Shown here: positions 51,109-63,589 of the stretch, piece by piece
How positions within the stretch are numbered: the stretch's first letter is position 1
Layout of the letters: each line of letters starts with the position of its first letter
Assembly: GCF_964340395.1 (NCBI RefSeq)
Contig: NC_135559.1
Span: forward strand, 20,294,650-20,358,649
Length of the DNA stretch: 64,000 bases
Origin: Glandiceps talaboti
Taxonomy: Eukaryota; Hemichordata; Enteropneusta; Spengelidae
Reading direction: 5' to 3'
Translations under genes and position numbers: made by a program
Notes under the pieces: generated by a model
The model's input: the letters and a program-made list of their open reading frames with translations, nothing else
Told to the model about the DNA's origin: nothing
Database searches by the model: none

Positions 51109-52440
51109 TTGTAACAATTACTAACTAGAATACAAACTGACATATCAGGTCATTTAGTCCTTATACATTCTCTTTGTATGGGTAACTGATAGGGTCACAT
51201 GACACATATCATACAGATTATATGAAATTATGTCTAAGCATTATACAACTAGCAAAATAACACCGGTATGTTTGCTTGCTGGTGGCAATCAGGAATGAGA
51301 CAAGGTTCAGGCGAAGACATACAATGTAAATTAGTATTAGTAACTTATCAAAGTACATGTAATGGGATTCCTAATAACAATTGAGTGTGAATGCTACTGT
51401 GAAGTCTCTTAACTGATAGTTTATTTTACAACATGACTAACTTCAACAGATAAAAAGAAACAGATCATGAGAACATCACATCACGATCTATACCAGAGGC
51501 ACCCACCCTTGTTTTAGTATCAGTTCTTTTTCTTGTTTTTACTTCATTTGTCTTTGCATGAAAACTTCTCTTACACTTCATTCAAACAAATGCAACAATG
51601 TTTTTTCACCAGTTGTAATATATTAGTACAATTACTTTTAAAAAATCACAAAAATATGGCACAAATATGATAATTAATCTACACAAAATAAATTTCTTTA
51701 ACATGTCATTTTTATAAGGGGCAATAGAGAGACAGCATCTATGAAAAATCTACAAAAAAAATAATGTAGAAATTACAGATGACATGAAATTTGAGCACTA
51801 AACTGTCAAATACTAATAATAATTCTAATAATATCTACAAAAAATCTGTGTATTGATATATTTTTTTTGGAAATAAAAATAGATGTGAAGTTAGAAAACT
51901 AAACAAGAATTTAAGATATTCTACTGTCAAATATCTATTAATATTCAATTGAAAATTACAACTACTTTCATAACACTTCAAATTTTTAATTTTTTATAAA
52001 AACCAAGTTAAAGTTTTATTTCATTTGATATCTGATCCCAGTGGGGGTTTCTCAAAGCGTTTAGTGATTGTTGAAATGCCTTTATATTGTCTTTTTGTTC
52101 TACAAACACTGATGAAATATTTTTTTTGTATTTGTTGCTGGTAAAGACTGATACAATAATATATTCATGCTAATATAATCTAAGTTGAGATGTCTAATTT
52201 TTTTCACTCTCTCTAGAAATACTGTGTATCATTCTAAAGAAATAACAACATTGTGATGATAAATGTTTCTCTCTACCTGAAATTTACAAGTATCCTTAAA
52301 ACACTGATTTATATCATATACAACAGTTTATTTGTGATGAAGGGTAACATTTCATCACTATATGATGACAATTTTACAGTGATAAAACTCACTTTCACAA
52401 TGAATTGATTTCAAAGGATCAATACATTGCTAGGTATATT
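51109..52440. other. Scramblase 3' flank
   Basis: AT-rich DNA with no gene. The complement of AATAAA (TTTATT) at 52327-52332 could be the scramblase polyadenylation signal. Confidence 0.4.
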
Positions 52441-52448
52441 CTGATCGA

Positions 52449-52579
52449 CCACTAGAGGGCGCTGTTCAAAGATGGGTATAACTGATCGATTTCTGATAGA
52501 GATTACATTCTACTTGTTTTACTCTGTAACACAATTTTAATAACAGATAAACACAACTACTTTGCCACAAGAGGGCGCT
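52449..52579 (+). promoter_or_regulatory. Two CTCF-like motifs downstream of the scramblase gene
   Basis: CCACTAGAGGGCGCT at 52449-52463 and CCACAAGAGGGCGCT at 52565-52579 lie in the same orientation. Both fit the CTCF consensus closely. Short dispersed repeats can also carry such words, so binding is inferred. Confidence 0.4.
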
Positions 52580-52896
52580 ATTCATGGAATGAAATAAGCT
52601 TCTGAATACTGCTGCAAACCTAGATATTTTCGTGTAGAAAATTTTGTAATTAGTTCCTAAAACAATTTTTTTTTTCTGAATTCTGTGCCTGGTGCATTGG
52701 GTTTATGTACAAGAAGACATTTAATGGTGCCTTATTTTTTCAGTTTTTGGTTTACAGTAAATAGTCTTTATGAGTGAAAATGTTCAGGTTCTACATAGTT
52801 ACATTGGTTCTACTGTGCCAACAAAGAATGTAATTTGACAAGATCCACTAGACTAATATTTTGGTATGTACAATATTTGATGTGATTGCTATCTGA

Positions 52897-55800
52897 CTAC
52901 CACATTCCTCCAGTATGTTGGTCATCCTTGTTGCCACTCTTCTCAAAGAACATGAAATCCTGTAAACAAAGAATAACAACATAATAGTAAGTACTACAAC
53001 ACAACACAACACAACACAACACAACATAACACAACACAGCACTATCAAATTTATTTTACTGTGGTTTCATTGAAGGGGAATGCTATTCCAGAAAACAAAG
53101 TCATTTTTATAAACTATGGGTTCTGGAGAGTCATTTCATGATTTTACATCACCTACAAATACTTGCAAATTTCAGAGAAACATCAAGTTGATTCGTGACT
53201 TTTGTAAAATTTCTTTGCTGTGAGCCATTGCACGATGGGAATCAGTAGAAATAATATATTCATGGTTGCACAGTGGATATGCATGAGAGATGTTTTATAC
53301 TGATGGGAATAAGCACTCAGTGGTCACTGATAGAGATAAAGTCTTGATGACAAAACAGTTTTGATGATCATAATTAGATGTTATTCTCCAATATTTTTAT
53401 TCATTCAGCCATGGAAAATACAAGTGACCTATTGTGGGTTGTACTTAGTGACAATCCTTAGGTCACAAGTATTTTCCAAATTATTATACCAGTACTAGCA
53501 ATATAAAAGAAAACCCCACAATTTTGAATGTTTTGACTAATATTTCGAACACAGCAGAACTAGTGATGTAGACACGCGTTGTCATGACATAGGCATGAGT
53601 TGTTGTGACGTAGAACGACCACAGTATATATTCCAAATTTTTTGTTTTAAAAGTAAATCCCATATGGTATAATGAAAAATGTTGAAAGTAAATCCGATTG
53701 TCATAGGAAATGTACATTTTTCATACCACATCTTGTAAAGTCACATTATGTGTATGAGTGGAACTGTGGGTGTTGTTTGTACAAATCACTGCATACAGTA
53801 ACACTGTAATATAAGTCATGTTGCTTGGTCCTTAGCAGTCTTCTCTATGTGCTGGCTGATAGGCACTAAACACCATAATTACAAACTATTTGTATGGCTG
53901 CCTTTACTCATCATAATAAATATTGTCTTATAAGAACACTGACAAACTTATGTGTACATTCACTCAGCTGCAAAGTGTATAAAAACGTCACTATAAATTT
54001 TGATATAATGGCAGAAGTACTTTCAACAACTTTAACACAGACACAAACTAACACTGGTATTGTGACACATAATAGCAATCTATCAGCTGTTGATGACATT
54101 CACATTCACAGTAGCGTTGTGGACTCCCTGATTGTGAGTTTGCATAACTCTACTTTGGAATTACCATTTTTTAACTGTACCATCAACTATGGAAGCCACA
54201 TGCAGTGTACACTTCTCTGATGTATGCATGTGCCCTATCACTTAACAGTGATTCTCCTAGTGTACATTTTCTGGGATCCAGTGCTTACACTATCTTGATT
54301 ACATGGTGATAATATCTGCAAACTAAGGCACTGCTATCATCCATGTATGCAACCTATAACATGCCACAATGATAGCTTTAGTTTGTGTCTGACTTATCTT
54401 GTTGAAAGTGTGTCTACCGTTGTTGTAAATGGACTTACAATAAGGAAGCAGGCACCCAGCATGACAGCCTTGATGCTGACATCCAGATCCATTGGGAATG
54501 TAATTCCAAAGTTATCAGCATCTGTAAACAATTCCTTGCCAAGTCCAGACCACTGCTTGGAAATCTTGCCAACCTGGGTAGATCCATCAGCTGACAATAC
54601 CTGTTTGAAAAGAATGGATTTGATGAGTGAACTGTCTGTCTGTTTTAATTTGATTTGTCTTTCAATTTATCATCTATCTAGTTGGAAATGAGCTTAAAAT
54701 CCAGAATTCTACTACACATGTTATGCCAGGAATAAGTGCACTGATAGTTATAGTACACAAGTGTAGCAAGTCACTCAGATGCAGCTTGCAGACATGCTAT
54801 ACACAATTATGCATATGATAGGGCATTGTAGCACTACTGTATACTTTGTGGTGTTTTTAAAAAAATGCAAATCAGAACTCGATGGTCTCAACAAAACTCA
54901 ACCCGAAGGGTTTTCAAGAGTTCGGACTAATTTTAAAAAAAAGTTTATATACAACGTAATTGTACTGTTGTCACCATTTCATTGTTGCTATGGGCATGGT
55001 CTTGTTGCTAGGCATATTTGCATACATTTTTCAAATCTTTATTCACTTGCCTACCCATCCCAGTTGTTATCTTTGTAATATACACATACATAACCATTTC
55101 CCTGTCGCTAAGTAGTTTTGGAATTAAACATTTCTGACCAAAAAGATGCATTTGTTAACCTAATTTGCATATTACTGATGGGCTCATCATGTCATGAACA
55201 ATTCTTAATCTAAACATCCCTAAGAATGTTCCCACCAAGATAAGTGTACAGATTACAACTGGTGATTTAGTAAGACTTTAATCACAAATACCTGGAATTC
55301 GACATCACCACACAGATTCCATGTACAGAATGGTCCTTCAATCACAAGTTGAGTATCTCTGTTGGCATTCTGGATGTAGAACTTAGGCAAGATGACACTC
55401 CATGCCTGTTTAACATACCCAACTGTGGTTCCTGGAGGTGACTGCACTTCTAGTTCCTGTAGACAGCTGTACAGCAAAAGAACACTTGGAACTTTAATGA
55501 TAGTCATAACTGCAAGTATTGTATAGTTGTTGATTTGTACAATCTTTTCTATTCAATACATTTTATTTGTATTTTAATCCAATATTATGCTTATTGGGCA
55601 TGGACTGTATTTGTGTATCTAGAGAGAGAGAGAGAGAGAGTGAGTGAGAGAGGAGAGGAGAGGACGAGTTGAGGGGAGAAGAGAGAGAGATTTACAAAGG
55701 AAAAATCTAGAAATCAAGACAGGAACTGTGCAAGGTTATCTGTAGTTTATTTGTATTTCAGAATATTTGTTATGACTCACTCACCATGGGTACCAGCAAC

Positions 55801-56199
55801 TGGAACATCTAAGAGGTCTGTGCAGATGGATTACTTCTCTTTGTGAGTTATCCAAGATCTTCATATCAAAAGGACGAGCTGATCCACAACACTGCCTTGT
55901 ACAACAATCAGTGTCTGAAATCAAGTTCATTATAAACATTCTAGTTAAATAATATCAAAGTTTTGCATTTGAAATTTAACTTTTTACAGTTACTAGACTA
56001 GTTTTACTTCAACTTACAGTTTGATAACACTATGATTGTTTTGTTTTTTTGCTAAGTTTTCAATTTCTTAGTCTTGAAAGCTACACTAGGTGTAACTGGA
56101 GTGTGATATTTTTTCAATTAGACAACCAACAAAATATTCACTGAATATGCTAAAACACCATTAGTAGACATTGTACATATATTCACTTGGGGTTGGTTG

Positions 56200-56275
<76 letters not shown>

Positions 56276-59200
56276 CTGTGTGTGTAATATTATAGCATTA
56301 TACACCAGATGTTAGGTTGATATTGAATTACATAAATTTTAGGTTGTCTTTTTTCACGTTAATTATGTATTTCAATATCAGAGATTTTACACTTGTTTTT
56401 TTACACCACAAAGACTCAGCAACTGCATATACACTGACAAAGCCTTTACAGATATACCTACCTTCAGCAGCAAAGTAAACTCTCTGTCCCATACTATTCT
56501 TAATGCTATACTTGTTGTTGGTTTCAAATCCAGTGAAAGCTGGAAAAGGGAGACACAAAATTAGACACTATAATAACCAGTAAATGCCAGAAAAAGATGA
56601 CATAAAATTAATATTCATTCTACAATGGGCAACCCCTGCTGTTGACAACATACATGTAAAAGAATTTACACACATATGCTTGCTTCAGATTATCTTCAAA
56701 CATGACACTGTTCACACTATAGTTTTGTCAAACATCATTGACATCTTTGAGTTATTCATACCATTGCTCCAATGTGTCTATAGAGGGCACTATTTCTATA
56801 CATTGGTATATTTGGTAGTCTGAGGATAGTTTTTAGGTGACTACTACAATAAAAGGATAAGACTAACCTTCCAAGAGCTCTACTTGTTGGTGGACTAATA
56901 GCTGATCAATCTGAGTCATGTATTCTAACCCAGGAGGACAGTTAGGTGGAGGTTGTGGAGCTTGCATCCACTGTGCTCCACCTGGGCCTGGAGCAGGTTG
57001 GGGCTGTCCATAGGCTGGCTGTCCAGGCTGAGTATATCCCTGGGGTGGTGGTTGACCATACCCTTGAGGTGGTGGTTGGCCGTAACCTTGCTGACCTGGT
57101 GGTGGTGGTGGTTGGCCATAACCTTGTTGTCCTGGTGGTGGTGGTTGGCCATACCCTTGCTGGCCTGGTGGTGGTGGTTGACCATAACCTGTGTATTCGA
57201 CAGAAATTAATATTATTCATGCCATCCCTTTTAGGTGCATTCTTTCTGATCTCTATATAGACAGTGCAAAGCATTAAAGATAACCGATGCTGCAGCAAAC
57301 AAATTCTACACAGCAGACATATGATATATTATGTAATAATAATAATCAGAATGCAGGTAATGGGAAGTATGTATGTGTCGTACATACATTGTACTGCTTA
57401 CAATTATGCAAAAAAACACAATTGTGTGTGTGTGTTTGTTTGTGTGTGTGTATGTGTGCTTGTTACTTATACTTTCCAGATTTCCCAGGATCCTTGTACA
57501 TTTTCTATGTTAACTAAAATGTATCTGTTTCTGGTTCTGGTGTCAAATCTAAGCAGTATTGATAAAACATACTGAGACCTATAAGTTTCTCACTGTGTCT
57601 CTCTACTAAGACTCGGAAATTGGTCAAAAAAAGATGAAAACCTATCACTAATAAACAGATTGCACAGAATGACAAAGACATACATAGAATCAAAAGAATG
57701 GATTATTTAATCTGTATTGATACAATGATAGCAATCCAGTTTTTGTTTATTTTATTTAGAGTTAGAGGGGCACAAGCCGAGTTTATATGTTTTGGGGCAA
57801 GATTTGCATGGCATATTTTAAAAGTCACTTGTAATATTCTACTTACTGACGCATATGTATCACGGTATGTATCATTTGAACTCAAAACCTGGTATTAAGA
57901 TATTACATATGTAAACGAGTTGATGACATATTTTTTTATATTATCAAAAAATCTATTCCTGGTAATAAATAGTTCTAACAATGGCAGAAGACAAATTTAA
58001 CACATAGAAGCCATGCATTGACATTAATAATATTATAACTTATAGTTTAATTGAGATATTTCATGCACGTATTTTCACGTAAGTAAAAGCTTTATAAGCT
58101 TGTGCCACTTTAATGCATGAACATGTGGAAGTTAATTATGCATTGACCTTTGACCCCGTCTTTCACTTTGAATTGCACTTTCCAGGTAAGAGTGAGTCAG
58201 ACATTCCAGCAGTTTTTGTATTCTTAAAAAGAATTCAAGATATTTCTTAGGAAGTGTTGATGTAATCATGTTGATCACATGGCTATATCATGACAAGATT
58301 GTGGTGATGACTCACACCATAGACCACAGGCACTATACTAAGAATCAATCTGTAAAAAAATGTATAGTACATAAGGTACGAAGGTACAGCGAGACGTATT
58401 TCCGATTTGAACTGCTGACTCCAATTACACCCTTATTAGCAAACACTTGTGGCTTCTGATTGGACAACAGCGCAGCCAGCCATATGATTTGAAATCGAAA
58501 TAGATATCATTTCTAATGCAACAGATGCAGCGATGACAAGTTATTGGTTAGTACCTTTTAGCTATTCATTTGTTAGAATTCTTACTTTATATAACATTTT
58601 TTGTGATGAAATGTTGTAATCCAGGATGTCCAGCGTTATGCTAATGAGGGTGTAATCGGGGGTCAGCAGTTCAAATGGTGAATACGGCTCGCATACCTTC
58701 ACACGTCTTATTTACTATACATTTTTTTTCAAAATCATACAGATTGATTCGAGTGCCTGTGCCATAGAGGTCACTCTCTAACAGCTATGCTAGTACTAGG
58801 CACTCACAGTCACTTGTGAGCTAATATTCTATTCCAGGGTGACTGATATCTATTCTATGATGATTACAATACAAAATAATGATGTTATTAGGTATTTACG
58901 ATATTCAAAAAATACCACCACCGGTGCTTAAACCGAAAAATACGATAGTATTTTCCAGTGCAATCCCCTGGAATAGAATATTAGCTCACAGGTGACTGTG
59001 TAGACATACCATCTTTGTACCCACAATATGACTGTTTAACATGTGACAAGTATGTAATTATAGATGAGGGAGCCATTAGCAGACAAAGGTACATATGTGC
59101 AATGTTGACATAAGCAAATCTATTGTTTGATGGTAAATAAAACTTCCCCTCCACAGTATTGATTTGAACACATCAAATGAGTACATACATGTAGTATTTG

Positions 59201-59842
59201 TAGAGTTTAGTTCTATTAATACTTTGTTTCTGGCATGTCCATAGTGACAAGAAGTTCACCATTATACATCCACTGTTCAAAACATGTACACATTTGTATG
59301 CAAGCTAGGGGGTCTGAAGATAGCTTAGGAAAGGGAGAGTAATATGGCTAGACTCCCTAGTAGATAAAGTATTTATTCGCACATAAAATAATTCCCAGAG
59401 AAATTACTAAAGGTTACAAAGCACAGATGAAATAAGTAAAATAAAAGAAATTTAAAGTTATGTAATATTTAAAGAGTTAAAATTAATGAAGTAGTAATAA
59501 TAATAAAAAAACCCAAATCTACTAATCTATTATAAAATTGACACATACTATGTGTTAAATGAGTTATCGGCAGGGCATTAATGCTCAGAAATAATCAAAT
59601 TATTACGTGATCAAGGTCTGCAGTAGACAAATCAAAACATCGCATTCGTTTCTAAATTACCATTTAAAAGTAGCTATTATATTTTACTGTCTCTAGTATC
59701 ATCCGTATTTGTACCGTCTACAATGGATGGACTATATGTATATACTAAAAAGACACAACTATTATTATTAAACTATTCTACATGTGTTGATATAAACACA
59801 AAACCAGTGCATTGCCTTACCTGGTTGGTTTGGATCTGCCAT
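52897..59842 (-). CDS. Phospholipid scramblase (PLSCR family), complete (316 aa)
   Basis: Seven coding exons join in phase: 59842-59821, 57188-56868, 56539-56462, 55914-55785, 55466-55292, 54600-54439 and 52959-52897. The protein is 316 aa (human PLSCR1 318). Residues 8-85 are a Gly/Tyr/Gln/Pro-rich repeat ([11 protein letters not shown]), the variable proline-rich arm with PxxP sites. The core follows: [30 protein letters not shown], the palmitoylation-type cluster [10 protein letters not shown] (about 178-187), and GDVEFQ. The EF-hand-like calcium loop is [12 protein letters not shown] (269-280), and the membrane segment is [15 protein letters not shown] (about 287-301). Scramblases of this family sit in the plasma membrane or nucleus and are linked to calcium-dependent lipid redistribution and signalling. 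The start (GCCATGGCAG) is in good context. The paralog cannot be assigned. Confidence 0.96.
52997..53037. repeat. (ACACA)n pentanucleotide repeat
   Basis: About eight ACAAC/ACACA units in the last scramblase intron. Confidence 0.9.
54965..55100 (+). repeat. Isolated copy of the end-of-window satellite unit
   Basis: Shares TTGTTGCTATGGGCATGGTC, TTGTTGCTAGGCATATTTGC and GTTGTTATCTTTG with the satellite at 63590-64000. It is a single dispersed unit in a scramblase intron. Confidence 0.85.
55620..55690. repeat. (GA)n low-complexity purine tract
   Basis: GAGA-rich stretch with GAGAGGA variants in a scramblase intron. Confidence 0.9.
56202..56286. repeat. (TG)n microsatellite
   Basis: About 40 TG units in a scramblase intron. 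A shorter TG tract lies at about 57423-57459. Confidence 0.97.
58305..58790. mobile_element. Foldback element with arms of about 150 bp in scramblase intron 1
   Basis: The left arm (about 58310-58450) contains CACAGGCACT, GAATCAATCTGTA, AAAAATGTATAGTA, TTTGAACTGCTGAC and ATTACACCC. The same words occur in the reverse complement of 58625-58790 in the same order. The loop is about 170 bp. No ORF. Confidence 0.85.
58805..59000. mobile_element. MITE (family 2, copy 2)
   Basis: Ends CACAGTCACTTGTGAGCTAA and the complement TTAGCTCACAGGTGACTGTG, with near-perfect terminal inverted repeats of about 35 bp. The interior GGTATTTACGATATTCAAAA is shared with 9291-9534. No target duplication was recognised here. 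Confidence 0.85.
59586..59690 (+). repeat. Dispersed 100-bp repeat with hammerhead-like core (copy 2)
   Basis: Counterpart of 23375-23478. The GAAAC element is changed to AAAAC and stem II has an extra mismatch, so this copy is more decayed. Confidence 0.6.
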
Positions 59843-59868
59843 GGCTGCAGTTTACAATATTGTAATAT
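59843..59868 (-). other. Scramblase 5' UTR segment of the first coding exon
   Basis: An acceptor (TTTTCACACAG) precedes 59868, so a separate upstream leader exon exists. Candidate donors of the form GGAG|GTAAGATTGT occur at 62912 and 62783, but neither can be proven. Confidence 0.5.
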
Positions 59869-60737
59869 CTGTGTGAAAATAAAAGAAAATCATAGATTAT
59901 AAATTGAAATGTGTTCACATAGACTCTGTAATGTTTGGAAATACCAGGACTATCATCTAGAATTAATTCAAATACATGTATACTTTTTAAGATGAACAGT
60001 AAATGTACTTTCCAAATAAGTAAAAGTACACTGCAAAGTTGGGTCACATCCAGTACAATAAAGACTTCATGCAGACAAGAGAATTATCCTGAAGTTCAAC
60101 AAAAAATGTACCAATCACTAATTAAACAGCTGGCAATTTGTACATTGCATTTTATAGACACACCATAAATGGGAACAGAGCTAGAGTTTCTGGTATATAT
60201 GTATAATAAAGTGACTACGTATACACATATAGTCACTGATTCCTGAAATGAACTTACACCCTGATACTTAACAACTAAGATAATATTCACCACTAAATTT
60301 ATTATGATTTGTCAAAGCAATCATTTCCTGAGTACACAAAGGGAACTAGTAACAAAAGATATTTATTGACTTGATTATAATACACATCAAACAAACGACT
60401 TGTAGATCAATATTATCCATGGATACTCTTTCATACCCATTAGGTTTATTGATCAGACAACAAAATAGTCTTACATAGCTTTCCCATTACGAAACTGAAA
60501 AGAACTTTTAATTATGTTAATTTCAACTCTAGTTTCTATGATGTGGTGATTAAATTAAATTTACTGACCCTTGAACAACTTTCAGGCCTTTATCAAATTA
60601 ATATGTATTATTAATATTTACATGGTACTATTTGTAAGCAATCAACAAAAATAGAGATTATGGTATTATGGTACACTGACCCCATGAAGTGGTTTAGCTG
60701 TACATAGTCAGATGGTGAAAATAATGGCTAAAATGTT

Positions 60738-61080
60738 CAAAATGGTCATATGGATAAGGATTGGGTATTTATTTTGGATTTTTTATTTATAAATTAAACA
60801 ATTTTATTATGGTTGCCTACTTGAAAAACAATGTGAAATAATATTATGCCAAGTCCTTGTTTGTAACTCAATAAATTGCAAAAGATTAATAGATGTGTAA
60901 AATCTTTGTTATTGTGCGTACAATAACGCACTTTTTACACATTTCATGGCTCTTTGCAATTTACTGAGTTACAAACACAGAATAATCAATGTTGTTTCAC
61001 ATTGTTTTTTCAAGTAGGAAGCCATGATGAAATTGTTTTATAAATTAAAAAATCCAAAATAAATACCCAATCCTCATCCT
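60738..61080. mobile_element. Short inverted-repeat element (family 1, copy 3)
   Basis: Starts AAAATGGTCATATGGATAAG and ends in the complement AAATACCCAATCCTCATCC. The two halves remain complementary for most of the length (AACAATTTTATTATGG with CCATGATGAAATTGTT), so the element is a long hairpin. Confidence 0.85.
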
Positions 61081-61319
61081 ATCACTCTAGTTACAGGAAA
61101 CTTAAACAAGTATCTTTCACTTGGAACAATGTAGATATTATTCATAACTGATTAATTTTATAATATGGAGACAATTATCTTTACACATAAATATGATGGA
61201 ATGATCGTACATCACATGGCCTATCAAATGGCAATATAAAACTACATAATATCTCATCAAATTGAGCATATGACAAAATAAACAACGCAATGTATCTTTA
61301 AGTTATCAAATTGTGCATT

Positions 61320-61503
61320 CCATAGGGTTAACATGATATTGTTAAATCTACAGTTACACTGGATACTAGGAAATATTTCTTCTCTCAGCGTGTCATATCT
61401 CAACAGTTTACCAGAGCACATCATCCAAGCCAAGACTATTGTGGACTTTAAAATTAGACTGGACCAGTACATGAACACTACGAGGGATTATATGAGCCTT
61501 TGA
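61320..61503 (+). pseudogene. LINE ORF2 C-terminal relic, frameshifted
   Basis: One frame reads STVTLDTRKYFFSQRV from about 61347. After a shift the next frame reads LNSLPEHIIQAKTIVDFKIR and LDQYMN to the TGA at 61501. RKYFFSQRV..WNSLP..V..A..V..FK.RLD is the conserved end of many LINE ORF2 proteins. The rest of the element is missing. Confidence 0.75.
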
Positions 61504-63589
61504 GGCATTCTTCCACCTTGCTATGGTTAATGTACAACCATGGCAATCACGTTAAATCACTATAGGTTTTGTTTCTTTACCTTCAGTGTTACTAGTCTAT
61601 GTCAGAATATGTATTCAAGTATGACGAAACCAATCCTAGGTGTATACGTACTCCTTTGGAAATGTAACGTCATACTACACACTAAACAAAACATGGCAAA
61701 CGTCATACTACACACTAAACAAAACTACGTTCAAAGAAGTTACACACTGTTTACGACTTAGTTATTTTACGTCTGTTGCTGCTAGTGAGTAATTGTTGGA
61801 TAGCAACAGCCAACCAAAACACTAAAATATTTTACCATAAATTTTAGTTTTGGGGGCCAATTTAAATCAATCAATCTTTATTGCATTACAACATGCCATA
61901 GCAAGAATGGTAAAGCATACAAAAATAATATACAGAAATAAAGTGAATACAACACAATCCTTTAACCAACTGCTGGAGGACTGTTTACATCATCAAGAAA
62001 TTTTTGAAGAGTAAGTTTCAAAAAATATAATATCCATTTTCATAACTGGAAATCTATTGCTGACAGTCGGTTGTTTTAACCAGCTTCTGGCAAGTTTCTA
62101 CGTCTTTGCATGAATAGATAAGGAAATATCAAAAATATAATTTGAATCATGTCATAATAATGAAAACTCATATATACATTGTATATACAGGTATGTAGGT
62201 ATCAATACACTACTGGAACATTACACATAGTATGAAAGTGAAGCGTTGTCATCACTTAGCAGTGCAATAATGTATTTTCAGGTACAACAGTTATTTCCTC
62301 ATTATCACAGACAACAATAATTAAAGCAAGAGATGTCCTATTTCTGTTTTCTCTTACCACAGTATGTGAATCATTCAAAGACTTCACATATTACGATGGA
62401 AACATCGAGTTAAATTTGATTTGAATAATAGCGATCCAATAATCTGACTATGATTCAAATCAATGGGGACAAGACAAAGCAAAGGAAGAAAAAACGAAAA
62501 ACGATTTTATATGTTATCAAATTTGTAAGAAAACATGACCAGTGATATGACCTTCCGATACATATCTTACATTTGTAGTAATGCAGCAACTTGTAAGAGA
62601 ACATTTCTTTCCTGGGATGGCCAAAGATTGGGTCAACCTACATTGTATACCTCCACGTACATGTACAATCAAAATGCAAATTTTCTCATTCACCTATTTA
62701 CTGAATTCTAAATGACAACAGGTCTTTGGAAACACAGCGAAATCAGCTGTTTGTTGTATTTCAGTAGTTATGACAATCTTACCTCCTGTACTGTGTACAT
62801 CAATGACATCAAAATTTAGTGAAATGTTCAGTTACCTTTAGAATATAATTACTCAAAACAATCCTGGAGTGGTAGCAATTCTGACAAGATATGTAGATAT
62901 AACAATCTTACCTCCTGATAAAAATGTCTGGTGCGCTGCCCAGCTACAACTCAGTTCATAAGAAGATACCTTTTGTATTGCAAGCTGTTGTCAAGTAAAC
63001 ATACCTAAATATACATTGAGAGCTATTGTACATTCAATCTTGACTCAATACCAGCCTGTGTGTACGTATATACATAATAGCTTCCAAGGCCTATTACTAT
63101 ATGGCTACTCTTTGATTGGCCTAGTCTTAAAGAATACTCCATTATATACTTTCCACACACAGACTTACCACTAATGTACTCTATATATCATGGTGGCATT
63201 GTCGAGGGTAAAGAACTGCTTAGATGAACACAAAATGGCAAGAGAGAGGGAAAAGACTTAAAGAGGGTGGAAAAAGTTGTTGCAGTATTATTCTCTCTTT
63301 GACTATTCCTTCATATCAAAATTCTGTAGTGTTATTCTTTCACTTTTTCAGCCAACTTTCAAAATTACTGATTACTAGAATCACATCATGTATGCATAAA
63401 TTACAATATGGTTACATTTGTAAACAGAAAAAAAATATTTAGTCAAAGACAATGAAGAGAAGGAAAAGGGAAAATATACCGCCAATGGCGTTGTAGCACA
63501 ACTGCAGTTTTTAAAAATGTTTATCCATATGGTAGTCCATGCTAACAATAAGTGTTCATTTGGTGAATGACTATCCAACCATGTTGCTA
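61504..63589. other. Intergenic, possible LINE tail and possible leader exon
   Basis: At 61864-61890 the minus strand ends in AATAAAGATTGATTGATT, the style of a LINE 3' tail; no coding part was recognised. The candidate scramblase leader donors are at 62783 and 62912. Otherwise no gene seen. Confidence 0.4.

Noticed and set aside
53894-54220. Plus-strand 108-codon ORF in a scramblase intron
   Set aside because: No homology, no signal, antisense to an intron; compatible with chance.
56925-57298. His-rich (NHHHQ) and Thr-rich frames
   Set aside because: Wrong frames of the scramblase proline-rich exon; the correct frame joins both neighbours in phase and reads GYGQPPPP.
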